A stretch of DNA of 64,000 nt from Microbacterium jejuense (GTDB lineage Bacteria; Actinomycetota; Actinomycetes; Actinomycetales; Microbacteriaceae): positions 1 to 64,000 of the forward strand of contig NZ_JAEUAW010000010.1 in the NCBI RefSeq assembly GCF_019511665.1, written 5' to 3'. Position 1 is the first letter of the stretch; the number at the start of each line of letters is the position of its first letter. This document shows positions 45,464 to 55,351 of this stretch, one piece after another. The notes under the pieces are model-generated. The model had not been told where the DNA came from, did not search any database, and worked only from the letters and a program-made list of their open reading frames with translations. A program made the translations under genes and the position numbers.

Positions 45464-45487
45464 ATTTATCTTGATGTCAAGATAAAT
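45464..45487. promoter_or_regulatory. Palindromic operator upstream of acnA
   Basis: ATTTATCTTGA and TCAAGATAAAT form perfect 11-bp arms around a 2-bp centre. The element is AT-rich within very GC-rich DNA. It sits 109 bp upstream of the acnA start and 4 bp after the DUF3159 stop. Length and symmetry fit a MarR-family (winged helix) operator. On the minus strand it contains TTGACA, a -35 match, so a bound repressor would block a promoter. No regulator gene is adjacent. Confidence 0.6.
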
Positions 45488-45490
45488 GTA

Positions 45491-46297
45491 TCACTCGTCG
45501 GCGGGGCTCGCGTCCGCCTCACGGCGTGGGTACAGCGCCCGCACGGCGAGCCAGGTGACGGCGACGAGAGGCGCGAACAGCGGCAGCCCCATCACCAGCT
45601 TGAGCGTCCCGAGCGCGGTCACGTTGCCCGAGAAGTAGAGCGGGAGCTGCACGATGAGGCGCGCGGCGAACAGGCCGGCCCACGCGATCGACAGCCAGAA
45701 GAACACGCGGCGCTTGCGCTTGTCGGCGCGCCACGCGGTGCCCTCCCCCATCAGGAATCCGACGGCCAGGCCGATGAGGGGCCAGCCGATGAGCGCCGAC
45801 ACGAGGAAGGCCGTGCCGTAGACGGTGTTGGTGAGGAACCCGGGGATGAAGCTGTCCTCGCCGCGGCCGGTCCACAGCGACAGCGCGGCGGCCGCGGCCG
45901 CGGCGACGAGGCCGCCGATGGCGGCGCTCGCGGACTGCCGCTGGATGAGGCGCACGATGGTGAAGACCGCCGCGAGCCCGACCGACAGGCCGAGGCTGAG
46001 CAGCAGGTTGCCCGAGCGCACGTCGGGGTCGGGGTCGTATGTCGCGGTCCAGACCACGAGGAAGACGACGCCGGGGAGGACGGATTCGAGGATGCCGCGC
46101 CAGCCGCCCATGGCGGCCCAGACGACGTGCCCCGTGCTCTTGCCCGTCGTCGGGTCCAGTCCTGCGCGACGCGCGGCGCCGCCCAGGGCCGCGCCGAGGA
46201 TCTCGGACGCAGACGCCGGCGCGTCGGGCGGGGTCGCCGACGGACGATCGCCCGTGGACTCGGGCGATGCGTCGTTGGGGCGCGAGGTGTCGCTCAC
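45491..46297 (-). CDS. DUF3159 membrane protein
   Basis: A 268-aa protein from a GTG overlapping the DUF3710 stop. After a disordered N-terminal 35 residues come six hydrophobic segments (for example ILESVLPGVVFLVVWTATY, GLVAAAAAAALSLW, IGLAVGFLMGEGT, LFAARLIVQLPLYF). The family is widespread in actinobacteria, always near dut and DUF3710, and has no assigned function. The operon order here (dut, DUF3710, DUF3159) is the conserved one. Confidence 0.9.
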   Translation of the reverse strand: MSDTSRPNDASPESTGDRPSATPPDAPASASEILGAALGGAARRAGLDPTTGKSTGHVVWAAMGGWRGILESVLPGVVFLVVWTATYDPDPDVRSGNLLLSLGLSVGLAAVFTIVRLIQRQSASAAIGGLVAAAAAAALSLWTGRGEDSFIPGFLTNTVYGTAFLVSALIGWPLIGLAVGFLMGEGTAWRADKRKRRVFFWLSIAWAGLFAARLIVQLPLYFSGNVTALGTLKLVMGLPLFAPLVAVTWLAVRALYPRREADASPADE

Positions 46298-46893
46298 GCG
46301 GTGCCCGGCGTGGCCGGCATCTTCAGCGGGATGAGGTCGCGCGGCGGCATGGGCGATCCGCCGCGCACGACGACGATCGAACGGAAGAGGTCCTCCACGG
46401 CGGCCGCGGCCTCGACGTCGGCGGTCGCGGCGCCGCCGATCACGCCGCGCAGGAACCAGCGCGGTCCGTCCACGCCGACGAAGCGCGCGAGGCGCTTGCC
46501 TGCGGTGGCCTCGGGCCCGGCGACGACGGGGACCTCGGCGAGCAGCTCGGGGCCGAGGGGCCCCTCGCGCTCTTCGACGCGGCCGCCCTGCTGGCGGATC
46601 TGCTGGCGGATCTGCTCGCGCGTCTCCTCCCACAGCCCGGCCGAGCGCGGCGCCGCGAACGGCTGCACCTGCAGCGTGGACCCCGAGTAGTCGAGCCCGA
46701 CGGCGACGATGCGCTTGGTCTGCTCCTCGACCTCCAGGCGCAGGTTCAGGCCCTCGCGGGGCAGGATCTTGATGCCGCCGAGATCGATGTAGGGGCGGAC
46801 CGGGTTCGCCTCGGACTCGTCGAACGGCCCGGCCGTCGAGCGGTCATCGGGCGCGATCTTGCGAGGGCCTTCGGCCGGCGTGGGGTCTGTCAT
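46294..46893 (-). CDS. DUF3710 family protein
   Basis: A 199-aa soluble protein. The conserved core is YIDLGGIKILPREGLNLRLE, LQVQPFAAPRSAGLWEETRE and FVGVDGPRWFLRGVI. Start and stop overlap its neighbours by 4 nt on both sides, so translation with dut and DUF3159 is coupled. Function unknown. Confidence 0.92.
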   Translation of the reverse strand: MTDPTPAEGPRKIAPDDRSTAGPFDESEANPVRPYIDLGGIKILPREGLNLRLEVEEQTKRIVAVGLDYSGSTLQVQPFAAPRSAGLWEETREQIRQQIRQQGGRVEEREGPLGPELLAEVPVVAGPEATAGKRLARFVGVDGPRWFLRGVIGGAATADVEAAAAVEDLFRSIVVVRGGSPMPPRDLIPLKMPATPGTA

Positions 46894-47342
46894 GCGAGGA
46901 CTCCGTCCTTCTGGTAGCCGGTCGAGCCGAAGCCGCCCTCGCCGCGGACGCTGTCGGGCAGCTCCTCCACGGGGATGAAGCGGGCCCGGGGCACCGGCAT
47001 CACGATGATCTGTGCGATGCGGTCGCCGACCGCGATGTCGTGGGCGTGCTCGCGGTCGGTGTTGAGCAGGATGACCTTGATCTCGCCGCGGTAGCCGGCG
47101 TCGATGGTTCCGGGGGCGTTCACGACGGTGATCCCGTGCTTCGCGGCCAGGCCGCTGCGCGGCACCACGAAGGCGACGTGCCCGTCGGGCAGCGCGATGC
47201 GCACGCCGGTGCCGACGAGGGCGCGGGCGCCGGGCTCGAGGCGCACCGCCTCGGCGGCGACGAGGTCGGCTCCCGCGTCGCCCGGGTGCGCGTACACCGG
47301 GACGTCGGAGGCGATAATGGGGACGTCCACCGTTTCAGTCAC
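46890..47342 (-). CDS. dut: dUTP diphosphatase
   Basis: A 150-aa trimeric dUTPase with all five motifs: DAGADL, PRSGLAAKHG, GTIDAGYRGEI, GDRIAQI and RGEGGFGSTG. It hydrolyses dUTP to dUMP, keeping uracil out of DNA and feeding dTMP synthesis. The start is the GTG at 47342; a GTG four codons later is possible. TACCCT ends 6 nt upstream and there is no ribosome binding site, so the mRNA is probably leaderless. The divergent neighbour begins only 3 bp away. Confidence 0.94.
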   Translation of the reverse strand: MTETVDVPIIASDVPVYAHPGDAGADLVAAEAVRLEPGARALVGTGVRIALPDGHVAFVVPRSGLAAKHGITVVNAPGTIDAGYRGEIKVILLNTDREHAHDIAVGDRIAQIIVMPVPRARFIPVEELPDSVRGEGGFGSTGYQKDGVLA

Positions 47343-47345
47343 CCA

Positions 47346-47873
47346 ATGAGGGTAATGCAGAACACAGCGCGCAATGCCGGGCCCGCAGCGGCCACCGCCG
47401 GGGGTGCTCCGGCGGAGCGATATCGAGAGCGGCTCGGGCCGTCGCTGTGGTTCCTCGTGGCCGCGGCGCTGGCCGGTCCCATGGCGGCGCTGGTGTTCAC
47501 GCCGATCGACACGACGGTCGCCCTCGTCATCGGCGCGGCCGTCAGCGTGCTGGTCATCGCGCTGCTGATCGTGGCGGCGCCGCTGGTGCGGGTCGACGGC
47601 GGCGAGCTGCGTGCCGGACGGGCGCACATCGATGTCGGCCTTCTCGGCGATCCGGCGGTGCACGTCGGCGACGACGCGCGCCACCAGCGGGGCGCGGGAC
47701 TGGATCCCCGTGCGTGGCACCTCATCCGCGGGGGGATCGACGGCGTCGTGGTCGTACCCGTCGTAGATGCAGACGATCCGACGACCGCGTGGGTGATCTC
47801 CTCGCGGACGCCGGATCGGCTTGCTGCCGCAGTGCGGCGGGCTCAGGTCAGGCAGCGCACTCCGCGCAGATAG
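47346..47873 (+). CDS. DUF3093 membrane protein
   Basis: A 175-aa protein with two membrane helices (residues about 34-54 and 59-80) and a cytoplasmic C-terminal domain ending in the family pattern GIDGVVVVPVVDADDPTTAW...SSRTPDRL. The start is the ATG at 47346 or the one at 47355. A GATAAT -10 box lies at 47313-47318. Its 3' end overlaps the convergent DUF4193 gene by 26 bp. Conserved next to dut in actinobacteria, function unknown. Confidence 0.88.
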   Translation: MRVMQNTARNAGPAAATAGGAPAERYRERLGPSLWFLVAAALAGPMAALVFTPIDTTVALVIGAAVSVLVIALLIVAAPLVRVDGGELRAGRAHIDVGLLGDPAVHVGDDARHQRGAGLDPRAWHLIRGGIDGVVVVPVVDADDPTTAWVISSRTPDRLAAAVRRAQVRQRTPRR

Positions 47874-48141
47874 GTCCGTCTGCGCTCTCGTGGTCGAGCT
47901 GCGAGCGGTGCTTCACGAGGAAGCAGTTCGCACAGGTGAACTCGTCCTCCTGAGCGGGAAGAACGACGACGTCGAGCTCGAGGTCCGAAAGGTCGGCTCC
48001 CGGCAGCTCGAAGCCCGACGGGTTGTCGGCGTCCTCCACGTCGACCGAGCCGGAGAGCTTGTCGGGAACTCGCTCCTTGAGCGCTTCGATCGACTCGCTG
48101 TCGTCCTCGGTCTTGCGGGGGGCGTCGTAATCGGTGGCCAT
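47848..48141 (-). CDS. DUF4193 zinc-ribbon-like protein
   Basis: A 97-aa acidic protein starting at MATDYDAPRK. The C-terminus carries CANCFLVKHRSQ and ICAEC, two Cys pairs about 25 residues apart that probably bind zinc. The family is conserved in actinobacteria beside DUF3093 and dut. The middle is acidic (GADLSDLELDVVVLP). No function is established; the zinc ribbon suggests protein or nucleic-acid contact, for instance with RNA polymerase. Confidence 0.9.
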   Translation of the reverse strand: MATDYDAPRKTEDDSESIEALKERVPDKLSGSVDVEDADNPSGFELPGADLSDLELDVVVLPAQEDEFTCANCFLVKHRSQLDHESADGPICAECAA

Positions 48142-48347
48142 GCGTGAAGATCTCAACTTCCGGGGTATCGCGGTTGCGCTCGCCCTTACGGGCGGCGATA
48201 GTTTGCACGACGGCTCTGGTTTTCGCAAATGCGGAGTGCCGGCTTCGCACCGTGCGTTCGCGTGAAACTCGCGCCACGCGTGGGATATTCCCGGCCCACG
48301 CTGCGGCCTGTGACAGCATGGGCGGGACAGCTGGAAGGGGCGTTCGC

Positions 48348-49391
48348 ATGGAACAGCTCAAGGTCATCGGAACCGAGGACGACAAGCTCATCCTGGCGAC
48401 CGAGTCGGGCGACAGATTCTCGCTCGATGTCGACGACGTGCTGCGGGTGGAACTCCGCAAGGCGCGCCGCGACCGTGACCCCGAGGCGCAGGCGCCGCGG
48501 CCCAGTCCCCGCGAGATCCAGTCGCACATCCGCGCGGGTCTGTCCGCACGGGAGGTCGCCGAACTGCTCGGCGCCCGCGTCGAGGACGTGGAGCGCTTCG
48601 AGGGACCTGTCCTCGCGGAGCGCGAGCACATCGTCGGGCAGGCGCTGGCGGTCTCGGTGCTGCTGGGCGGCGATTTCGACAGCGACGGCCAGTCCACCTT
48701 CGGATCGGCGCTGCGCGTGAAGCTCGCCGAAGCCGGGGCGTCCGGTGAGCGGTGGACAAGCTGGAAGGAACCCACCGGCTGGATCGTGAAGCTCGAGTTC
48801 ACCGCCGGTGAGATCGACCACGACGCCCGCTGGGGATTCGATCCTCGCCGCAGCACGCTGAGCCCGCTGAACTCGGACGCGATCCAGCTGTCACGTCAGG
48901 GATCCCTTCCGGACGGCCTCATCCCCCGCCTTCGGGCGCTCGACTCCGTGCACCCGAAGGACGACTCGCGCTTCGACAGCGGCGCGTTCGGTCCCCGCCG
49001 CCTGCCCGACGCCGACCTCGAGTCGCCCGATCTGCCGGCGCCCGCCGCACCCGCGGTGCAGGAGGCCGCGATCAAGCGCGCGACCGAGCCGACGGTCGTG
49101 ACCTCGGCCGAGACCGCGGACCTGCTCGAGGCGCTGCGTCGCCGTCGCGGCCAGCGCGAGCCGCTTCCCGGCGCAGAAGAGGTCGCCCCGACGCCGCGCT
49201 CGTCCGCACCGGTGGCGTTGTTCGACGCCCTCGAGCCGGGGTACGACGAATCTTCCACCGACGACGAGCCCGCCACGACCGACTATCAGGCGCCCTCCCC
49301 CGCCGCCGTCGCGGAAGCCGGCCGGCGCAAGGGCCGCACCTCGATGCCGTCGTGGGACGAGATCGTCTTCGGGGCGCGGACCGAGGACTGA
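48348..49391 (+). CDS. sepH: Septation protein SepH
   Basis: A 347-aa protein. Residues 1 to about 180 form the DUF3071/SepH domain (MEQLKVIGTEDDKLIL, REIQSHIRAGLSAREVAELLG helix-turn-helix, GWIVKLEFTAG). A long disordered Pro/Ala/Asp linker follows, and a conserved C-terminal end (SMPSWDEIVFG). In Streptomyces SepH binds FtsZ and stimulates its assembly. Start at the ATG with GGAAGGGG upstream. The 206 bp before it hold divergent promoters shared with DUF4193; no other gene is seen there. Confidence 0.93.
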   Translation: MEQLKVIGTEDDKLILATESGDRFSLDVDDVLRVELRKARRDRDPEAQAPRPSPREIQSHIRAGLSAREVAELLGARVEDVERFEGPVLAEREHIVGQALAVSVLLGGDFDSDGQSTFGSALRVKLAEAGASGERWTSWKEPTGWIVKLEFTAGEIDHDARWGFDPRRSTLSPLNSDAIQLSRQGSLPDGLIPRLRALDSVHPKDDSRFDSGAFGPRRLPDADLESPDLPAPAAPAVQEAAIKRATEPTVVTSAETADLLEALRRRRGQREPLPGAEEVAPTPRSSAPVALFDALEPGYDESSTDDEPATTDYQAPSPAAVAEAGRRKGRTSMPSWDEIVFGARTED

Positions 49392-49392
49392 G

Positions 49393-50508
49393 TCAGGCGA
49401 ACGCGCCGAGCCGGACCAGCGGCACGGTGCGCTCCTCATCGGTGAGCGACCCGTGCTGGCCGATCATCTTCTGCGGCGCCTTGTCGGCCAGGCGGTCGTC
49501 GTAGTACGCGATCCCTGCGCGCGGTGCGACGACCACGTCGCCGATCCGGTCGCGCACGTCGGCCGCGACGGCACCGAGCAGTCCCGACGCGATGAGCTCC
49601 TCGCGTGAGAGGACCCACGATCGGGATGCCTCGGCCTCGCGCCACCGGGCCAGGACCGCTTCGGCCTCGCCGGGCTCGGCATACAGGTGCAGCATCCGCG
49701 GTTCGCCGCCGATGAGGCGAACGCCCGCGACCAGTTCGTCGCCGTCCTGCAGCAGCACGTGGCGGTGGCGGGGCACATCGATCATGCCGTGGTCGGACGT
49801 CACCACGACGCCGGTGCCGCGATCGAGGGCCTTCGAGAGCGCGCGGGCCGCGGCATCCACCGTCTCGAGCGTCGCCACCCACTCGTCGGACTCCCACCCC
49901 CGCTTGTGGCCGACCGCGTCGAGGTCGGGGGCGTACAGATAGACCAGCGAGCCCGCGTTGCGCGCGGCGAGGTCGGCGGCGACGCGGACGCGCTCGTCGA
50001 GGTCGTCCGCGGCGTGGAACTGCGCGTCGCCGAGGGTGGCGGCGGTGAAGCCGGTGCCGGCGTACTCCCGGCGCGAGACCGCGAAGAACGGCCGGCCGAG
50101 GCTTGCCGAGAGGGGCGTCGCGCGCTGGAACGACAAGGGCAGACCGTCGGTGTCCCAGCCGCGCAGCTGGTTCACGACGTCGTCGGTGCCGGGCACGCGC
50201 GTGCGGTAGCCGACGATGCCGTGCTCGCCCGGGAGCGTGCCGGTCAGCAGAGTCGTGAGCGCCGCGGCGGTCGTCGACGGGAACACCGTGCGTGCGGCAT
50301 CCCTCTTGGTCTTCGCCTCGGAGAGGAAGCGCGCGTGCCCGGCCCGCTGGGCGAGGTTGTGCGCACCCAGACCGTCGAGCACCCAGACGATCGCGCTGCG
50401 GGCCGGTGCGAACCACTCGGATGCCCCCTCCAGAGCCGCCGCCATCTCGGGGACGACACGGCTGAGGCTCCGGGCGCGCGGCGGGTCCGCGGGTAGGCTG
50501 AGTGACAT
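49393..50508 (-). CDS. Alkaline phosphatase/nucleotide pyrophosphatase family protein
   Basis: A 371-aa phosphodiesterase-type hydrolase starting at [10 protein letters not shown]. The metal and nucleophile motifs are [10 protein letters not shown] (Asp), [15 protein letters not shown] (Thr nucleophile), [10 protein letters not shown] (Asp/His), TSDHGMID and GQHGSL, which together form the two-zinc site of the type I phosphodiesterase/NPP family. The substrate is not predictable. It ends against the sepH stop and lies head to head with parC, 66 bp apart. Confidence 0.88.
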   Translation of the reverse strand: MSLSLPADPPRARSLSRVVPEMAAALEGASEWFAPARSAIVWVLDGLGAHNLAQRAGHARFLSEAKTKRDAARTVFPSTTAAALTTLLTGTLPGEHGIVGYRTRVPGTDDVVNQLRGWDTDGLPLSFQRATPLSASLGRPFFAVSRREYAGTGFTAATLGDAQFHAADDLDERVRVAADLAARNAGSLVYLYAPDLDAVGHKRGWESDEWVATLETVDAAARALSKALDRGTGVVVTSDHGMIDVPRHRHVLLQDGDELVAGVRLIGGEPRMLHLYAEPGEAEAVLARWREAEASRSWVLSREELIASGLLGAVAADVRDRIGDVVVAPRAGIAYYDDRLADKAPQKMIGQHGSLTDEERTVPLVRLGAFA

Positions 50509-50574
50509 CGGGGCCAGTCTCGCACACGCAGCCGCGCCCTTCTCTCCCGCCGTCACCCGAGGCTTCCAGGTCAC

Positions 50575-53034
50575 ATGCCCGCATCCCGCACCGACTCCTC
50601 TCCCGCCGACCACGGACGCATCGAGGACGTCGACGTCTCATCCGAGATGCAGACGTCGTTCCTCGAGTACGCGTACTCGGTGATCTACTCGCGCGCACTG
50701 CCCGACGCGCGCGACGGACTCAAGCCGGTGCAGCGCCGCATCCTGTTCCAGATGGCCGACATGGGACTGCGTCCCGACCGCGGCCACGTCAAGAGCGCGC
50801 GCGTGGTCGGCGAGGTGATGGGAAAGCTGCACCCGCACGGCGACGCCCCGATCTATGACGCGCTCGTGCGCCTCGCCCAGCCGTTCTCGCTGCGTGTGCC
50901 GCTCGTGGACGGGCACGGCAACTTCGGCTCGCTCGACGACGGCCCCGCGGCGCCGCGCTACACCGAGGCCCGACTCGCCCCGCCCGCGCTCGCCCTGACC
51001 GAGAACCTCGACGAGGACGTCGTCGACTTCATCCCCAACTACGACGGTCAGTTCCAGCAGCCCGAGGTGCTTCCTGCGGCCTTCCCGAACCTGCTCGTCA
51101 ACGGCACGACAGGCATCGCGGTCGGCATGGCGACCAACATGGCGCCGCACAACCTCATCGAGGTCGTGGGGGCGGCGACGCATCTGCTTCAGAACCCAGA
51201 GGCGACCGTCGAAGAGCTCATGGAGTTCGTGCCGGGTCCGGATCTGCCCGGGGGCGGCATCATCGTCGGCCTCGACGGCATCAAGGATGCGTACACGAAC
51301 GGCCGCGGCAGCTTCCGCACGCGCGCCAAGGTGTCGATCGAGTCGCTCGGGCCGCGCCGCACGGGTCTCGTCGTGACCGAGCTGCCGTATCTCGTCGGCC
51401 CCGAGCGCGTGATCGAGAAGATCAAGGACGCCGTCAACGCCAAGAAGCTGCAGGGCATCGCGGACGTCACCGACCTCACCGACCGCCACAAGGGCCTGCG
51501 CCTGGTCATCGGCATCAAGACCGGGTTCGACCCGCAGGCGGTCCTCGACCACCTCTATCGCCTGACGCCGCTCGAGGACTCGTTCAGCATCAACAACGTC
51601 GCGCTCGTCGAGGGGCAGCCGCAGACCCTCGGCCTGCGCGAGCTGCTGCGCGTCTACCTCGACCACCGCATCAGCGTCGTCACGCGCCGCAGCCGCTACC
51701 GCCTCGAGCGCCGCAAGGAGCGGCTGCACCTCGTCGAGGGCCTCCTCATCGCGATCCTCGACATCGACGAGGTGATCCAGGTCATCCGCGCCTCGGACGA
51801 CGGCGAACAGGCACGCACGCGCCTCATGGACGTGTTCGACCTGTCACAGCCGCAGGCCGAGTACATCCTCGAGCTGCGCCTGCGCCGGCTCACGAAGTTC
51901 TCGCGCATCGAGCTCGAGACCGAGCGCGACAACCTGAAGGCCGAGATCGCACAGCTCGAGGAGCTGCTCGGCAGCGATGTGCTGCTGCGCGCCCAGGTCG
52001 CGAAGGAACTGGATGCCGCGGCCGAGGCCTTCGGCACCCCTCGGCGCACGCTGCTCCTCAACGGCGGCCCCGTGCAGCCCCGCTCGCGCGCGGCCGCTGC
52101 CGTGGCCGACCTGCAGATCGCCGACTCCCCGTGCCGCGTCTTCCTCTCGGCGACGGGGCGCATGGTCCGCGCCGAGCTCGACGCCGATGCCCCGGGCGGC
52201 GGCATCGTCGCCCCGGCGCGCCGGTCCAAGCACGACGCCGTCCGCTCCGCCGTCGACACGACGACGCGCGGCGACATCGGCGCCGTCACGAACCTCGGAC
52301 GCCTCGTGCGCTTCTCGCCCGTCGACCTGCCGTCGGTGCCGGGCAACTCCGTGCAGCTCGCCGCCGGCACGCGCGTCGACCAGTACCTCGGGCTCGGCTC
52401 GGGCGAGCATGTCGTCGCCCTCGTCCCGCTGACGGATGCGCCGCCGATCGCCCTCGGCACGGCGCAGGGCATCGTCAAGCGCGTCGCAGCGAGCGAGATC
52501 GGCAGCAAGCACGACATCGAGATCATCACGCTCAGGGACGGCGACCGCGTGATCGGCGCCGCGCCCGCCTCCGACGGGGCCGAACTGGTCTTCGTCACCT
52601 CGGACGCTCAGCTGCTGCGGTTCGACGCCTCGTCGGTGCGGCCGCAGGGCCGCTCCGCCGGCGGGATGGCGGGCATCCGGCTGACGGACGGCGCCACCGT
52701 CATCGCGTTCGACGTCGTCGGCCCGACGGCCTTCGACGCCGTCGTCGTCACGGTGGCCGGGTCGACGAGCGCCCTGGCGGGCACCGATGCGGGCAGCGCC
52801 AAGGTGTCGCTGTTCAGCGAGTTCCCCGCGAAGGGCCGCGCGACCGGCGGTGTGCGCGCGCAGCGACTGCTGAAGGGCGAGGACGCCCTGACACTCGCGT
52901 GGGTCGGCTCCGACCCGCGCGCCGTGGGCGCCGACGGCGCCACGCGCACGCTGCCCGAGTCCGGCGCGAAGCGCGACGCCTCCGGCACGCCGCTCGACGG
53001 CGTGATCGGCGCCGTGGGCACCGGCATCCGCTGA
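50575..53034 (+). CDS. parC: DNA topoisomerase IV subunit A-type protein
   Basis: An 819-aa type IIA topoisomerase A subunit. Catalytic Tyr is Y129 in [10 protein letters not shown]. The QRDR reads [10 protein letters not shown]; the position of E. coli GyrA Ser83 is Ala, as in mycobacteria, which predicts lower quinolone sensitivity. The C-terminal beta-pinwheel lacks the GyrA box (QRRGGKG type), favouring a decatenase (ParC-like) role rather than gyrase. The B subunit is the convergent gene on the other side of a terminator. Confidence 0.9.
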   Translation: MPASRTDSSPADHGRIEDVDVSSEMQTSFLEYAYSVIYSRALPDARDGLKPVQRRILFQMADMGLRPDRGHVKSARVVGEVMGKLHPHGDAPIYDALVRLAQPFSLRVPLVDGHGNFGSLDDGPAAPRYTEARLAPPALALTENLDEDVVDFIPNYDGQFQQPEVLPAAFPNLLVNGTTGIAVGMATNMAPHNLIEVVGAATHLLQNPEATVEELMEFVPGPDLPGGGIIVGLDGIKDAYTNGRGSFRTRAKVSIESLGPRRTGLVVTELPYLVGPERVIEKIKDAVNAKKLQGIADVTDLTDRHKGLRLVIGIKTGFDPQAVLDHLYRLTPLEDSFSINNVALVEGQPQTLGLRELLRVYLDHRISVVTRRSRYRLERRKERLHLVEGLLIAILDIDEVIQVIRASDDGEQARTRLMDVFDLSQPQAEYILELRLRRLTKFSRIELETERDNLKAEIAQLEELLGSDVLLRAQVAKELDAAAEAFGTPRRTLLLNGGPVQPRSRAAAAVADLQIADSPCRVFLSATGRMVRAELDADAPGGGIVAPARRSKHDAVRSAVDTTTRGDIGAVTNLGRLVRFSPVDLPSVPGNSVQLAAGTRVDQYLGLGSGEHVVALVPLTDAPPIALGTAQGIVKRVAASEIGSKHDIEIITLRDGDRVIGAAPASDGAELVFVTSDAQLLRFDASSVRPQGRSAGGMAGIRLTDGATVIAFDVVGPTAFDAVVVTVAGSTSALAGTDAGSAKVSLFSEFPAKGRATGGVRAQRLLKGEDALTLAWVGSDPRAVGADGATRTLPESGAKRDASGTPLDGVIGAVGTGIR

Positions 53035-53044
53035 TCACGAAAGA

Positions 53045-53075
53045 GAGGCGCACCGGTCGAACCGGTGCGCCTCTG
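53045..53075. terminator. Bidirectional terminator between parC and parE
   Basis: A perfect 14-bp stem (53045-53058 with 53062-53075) and a 3-nt loop lie in the 65 bp between the convergent stops of parC and parE. Confidence 0.82.
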
Positions 53076-53099
53076 TCGTGCGCGATTCGCGGCGACGGG

Positions 53100-55181
53100 T
53101 CAGGCGTCGATGCGCTCGCGCACCAGACGGTCGCTGGAGTCGATGATGAACTCCTTGCGCGGTGCGACGTCGTTGCCCATGAGCAGTTCGAAGACGGATG
53201 CCGCGGCCTCGGCGTCCTGCATCCGGACGCGGCGCAGCGTGCGCCCGGCGCGATCCATGGTCGTCACCGCGAGCTGGTCGGCGTCCATCTCGCCCAGGCC
53301 CTTGTAGCGCTGCACCGGCTCCTGCCAGCGCTTGCCGGCCTTCGTGAGCTTCGTGAGCAGGGCGTGGAGCTCTTGCTCGGAGTAGGTGTAGATCGTCTCG
53401 TTCGGCTTCGAGCCGGGATTCATCACGACGACGCGGTGCAGCGGCGGCACGGCGGCGTACACGCGGCCTTCGTCGATGAGCGGACGCATGTACCGGAAGA
53501 ACAGCGTGAGCAGCAGCGTGCGGATGTGCGCGCCGTCGACGTCGGCATCGCTCATCAGGATGATCTTGCCGTAGCGCGCGGCGTCGAGGTCGAACGAGCG
53601 CCCTGATCCCGCGCCGATCACCTGGATGATCGCGGCGCACTCGGCGTTCGAGAGCATGTCGCTGATCGACGCCTTCTGCACGTTGAGGATCTTGCCGCGG
53701 ATCGGCAGCAGCGCCTGGAACTCGCTGTTGCGCGCCAGCTTGGCCGTGCCGAGCGCCGAGTCGCCCTCGACGATGAACAGCTCGGACTCGGCCACGTCGT
53801 TGGAGCGGCAGTCGGCGAGCTTCGCGGGCAGCGACGAGGACTCGAGCGCGTTCTTGCGGCGCTGCGTCTCTTTGTGGGTGCGCGCCGAGATGCGCGCCTT
53901 CATCTCGGAGACGACCTTGTCGAGCAGCAGCGCGGTCTGCGCCTTGTCGTCGCGCTTGGCGGAGGTGAAGCGCGCCGTCAGCTCGCGCGTGACGACGTTG
54001 GTGACGATCTGCCGCACCGCGGGTGTGCCGAGCACCTCCTTCGTCTGACCCTCGAACTGCGGTTCGGGCAGACGCACCGTGAGCACGGCGGTGAGGCCCG
54101 CGAGGATGTCGTCCTTCTCGAGCTTGTCGTTTCCGACCTTGAGACGGCGGGCGTTCTGCGCCACCTGGTCGCGCAGCACCTTCATGAGCCCCTGCTCGAA
54201 GCCCTGCTGGTGCGTGCCGCCCTTGGGGGTGGCGATGATGTTGACGAACGACCGTGAGACGGTCTCGTAGCCGGTGCCCCAGCGCACCGCGATGTCGACG
54301 TGGCACTCGCGCTCGACCTCGGTCGGCAGCATCGCGCCCGACGGCTGCAGCACGGGCACCGTCTCGGTGAAAGACCCCGTGCCTGTGAGGCGCCACGTGT
54401 CGGTCACGGCCGTGTCGGGGGCGAGGAAGTCGGCGAACTCCGAGATGCCGCCGTCGAAGCGGTAGCTGGTCTCGACCGGCTCCTCGGTCTCGCGTCCGGG
54501 ACGCTCGTCGCGGATGACGATCTCGAGGCCCGGAACGAGGAACGCCGTCTGACGTGCGCGCTGCTCCAGCTCCTGCAGGTTGAACGTCGCGTCCTTCGTG
54601 AAGATCTGGCGATCGGCCCAGTACCGGATGCGCGTGCCGGTGGCGCCCTTCGGGGCGCGGCCCGCGACGCGCAGCTCACTGCGCTCCTGGAACGGCGTGA
54701 AGGCCGACTCGGGGCTGCCGTTGGTGAAGACGCCCGGCTCGCCGCGGTGGAACGACATGGCCCACGTCTTGCCGCCGCGGTCGACCTCGACGTCGAGGCG
54801 CTCCGACAGTGCATTGACGACCGACGCGCCCACACCGTGCAGACCGCCCGAGGCCGCGTACGACCCGCCGCCGAACTTGCCGCCGGCGTGAAGCTTGGTG
54901 AAGACGACCTCGACGCCGGAGAGGCCGGTGCGGGGCTCGATGTCGACCGGGATGCCGCGCGCGCGGTCCTGCACCTCGACGCTGCCATCGGCGTGCAGGA
55001 TGACGTCGATGCGCGTGCCGAAGCCGCCGAGCGCTTCGTCCACCGCGTTGTCGATGATCTCCCACAGGCAGTGCATGAGGCCGCGCGAATCGGTCGAGCC
55101 GATGTACATGCCGGGACGCTTGCGGACGGCTTCGAGCCCTTCGAGCACCTGGAGATGATGGGCGGAGTACTCGGCGGTCAC
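53100..55181 (-). CDS. parE: DNA topoisomerase IV subunit B-type protein
   Basis: A 693-aa GHKL ATPase subunit. EIIDNAVDEALGG (N-box), GRGIPVD-type DRARGIPVD and ASGGLHGVGASVVNAL form the ATP site. FIVEGDSALG and ILMSDADVDGAHIRTL are the Toprim metal residues, and PLHRVVVMN to RYKGLGEMDADQL completes the tail. Start at the GTG (VTAEYSAHHLQ). TACGAT ends 8 nt upstream with no ribosome binding site, so translation is probably leaderless. It pairs with the parC gene. Confidence 0.92.
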   Translation of the reverse strand: MTAEYSAHHLQVLEGLEAVRKRPGMYIGSTDSRGLMHCLWEIIDNAVDEALGGFGTRIDVILHADGSVEVQDRARGIPVDIEPRTGLSGVEVVFTKLHAGGKFGGGSYAASGGLHGVGASVVNALSERLDVEVDRGGKTWAMSFHRGEPGVFTNGSPESAFTPFQERSELRVAGRAPKGATGTRIRYWADRQIFTKDATFNLQELEQRARQTAFLVPGLEIVIRDERPGRETEEPVETSYRFDGGISEFADFLAPDTAVTDTWRLTGTGSFTETVPVLQPSGAMLPTEVERECHVDIAVRWGTGYETVSRSFVNIIATPKGGTHQQGFEQGLMKVLRDQVAQNARRLKVGNDKLEKDDILAGLTAVLTVRLPEPQFEGQTKEVLGTPAVRQIVTNVVTRELTARFTSAKRDDKAQTALLLDKVVSEMKARISARTHKETQRRKNALESSSLPAKLADCRSNDVAESELFIVEGDSALGTAKLARNSEFQALLPIRGKILNVQKASISDMLSNAECAAIIQVIGAGSGRSFDLDAARYGKIILMSDADVDGAHIRTLLLTLFFRYMRPLIDEGRVYAAVPPLHRVVVMNPGSKPNETIYTYSEQELHALLTKLTKAGKRWQEPVQRYKGLGEMDADQLAVTTMDRAGRTLRRVRMQDAEAAASVFELLMGNDVAPRKEFIIDSSDRLVRERIDA

Positions 55182-55309
55182 AATCTCCCATCGTAATCGG
55201 GGCGCCCGAGACCCTCGCGCCGACACGCTCCCCACGGCACCAGCGCTACGCGCACAGCGAACTGGCAGGCGTCAAGGGCATTCTCCCCGCTCCGGCGTGG
55301 TTGTATTTC

Positions 55310-55338
55310 TTGACCGATACGGATGTTCTACGTACACG
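55310..55338 (+). promoter_or_regulatory. Promoter of the DUF7455 gene
   Basis: TTGACC at 55310-55315 and TACACG at 55333-55338 are separated by 17 bp, a sigma-70-type arrangement. An AGGAGG site and the ATG follow at 55352. Confidence 0.5.
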
Positions 55339-55351
55339 AGGAGGCACCGAG

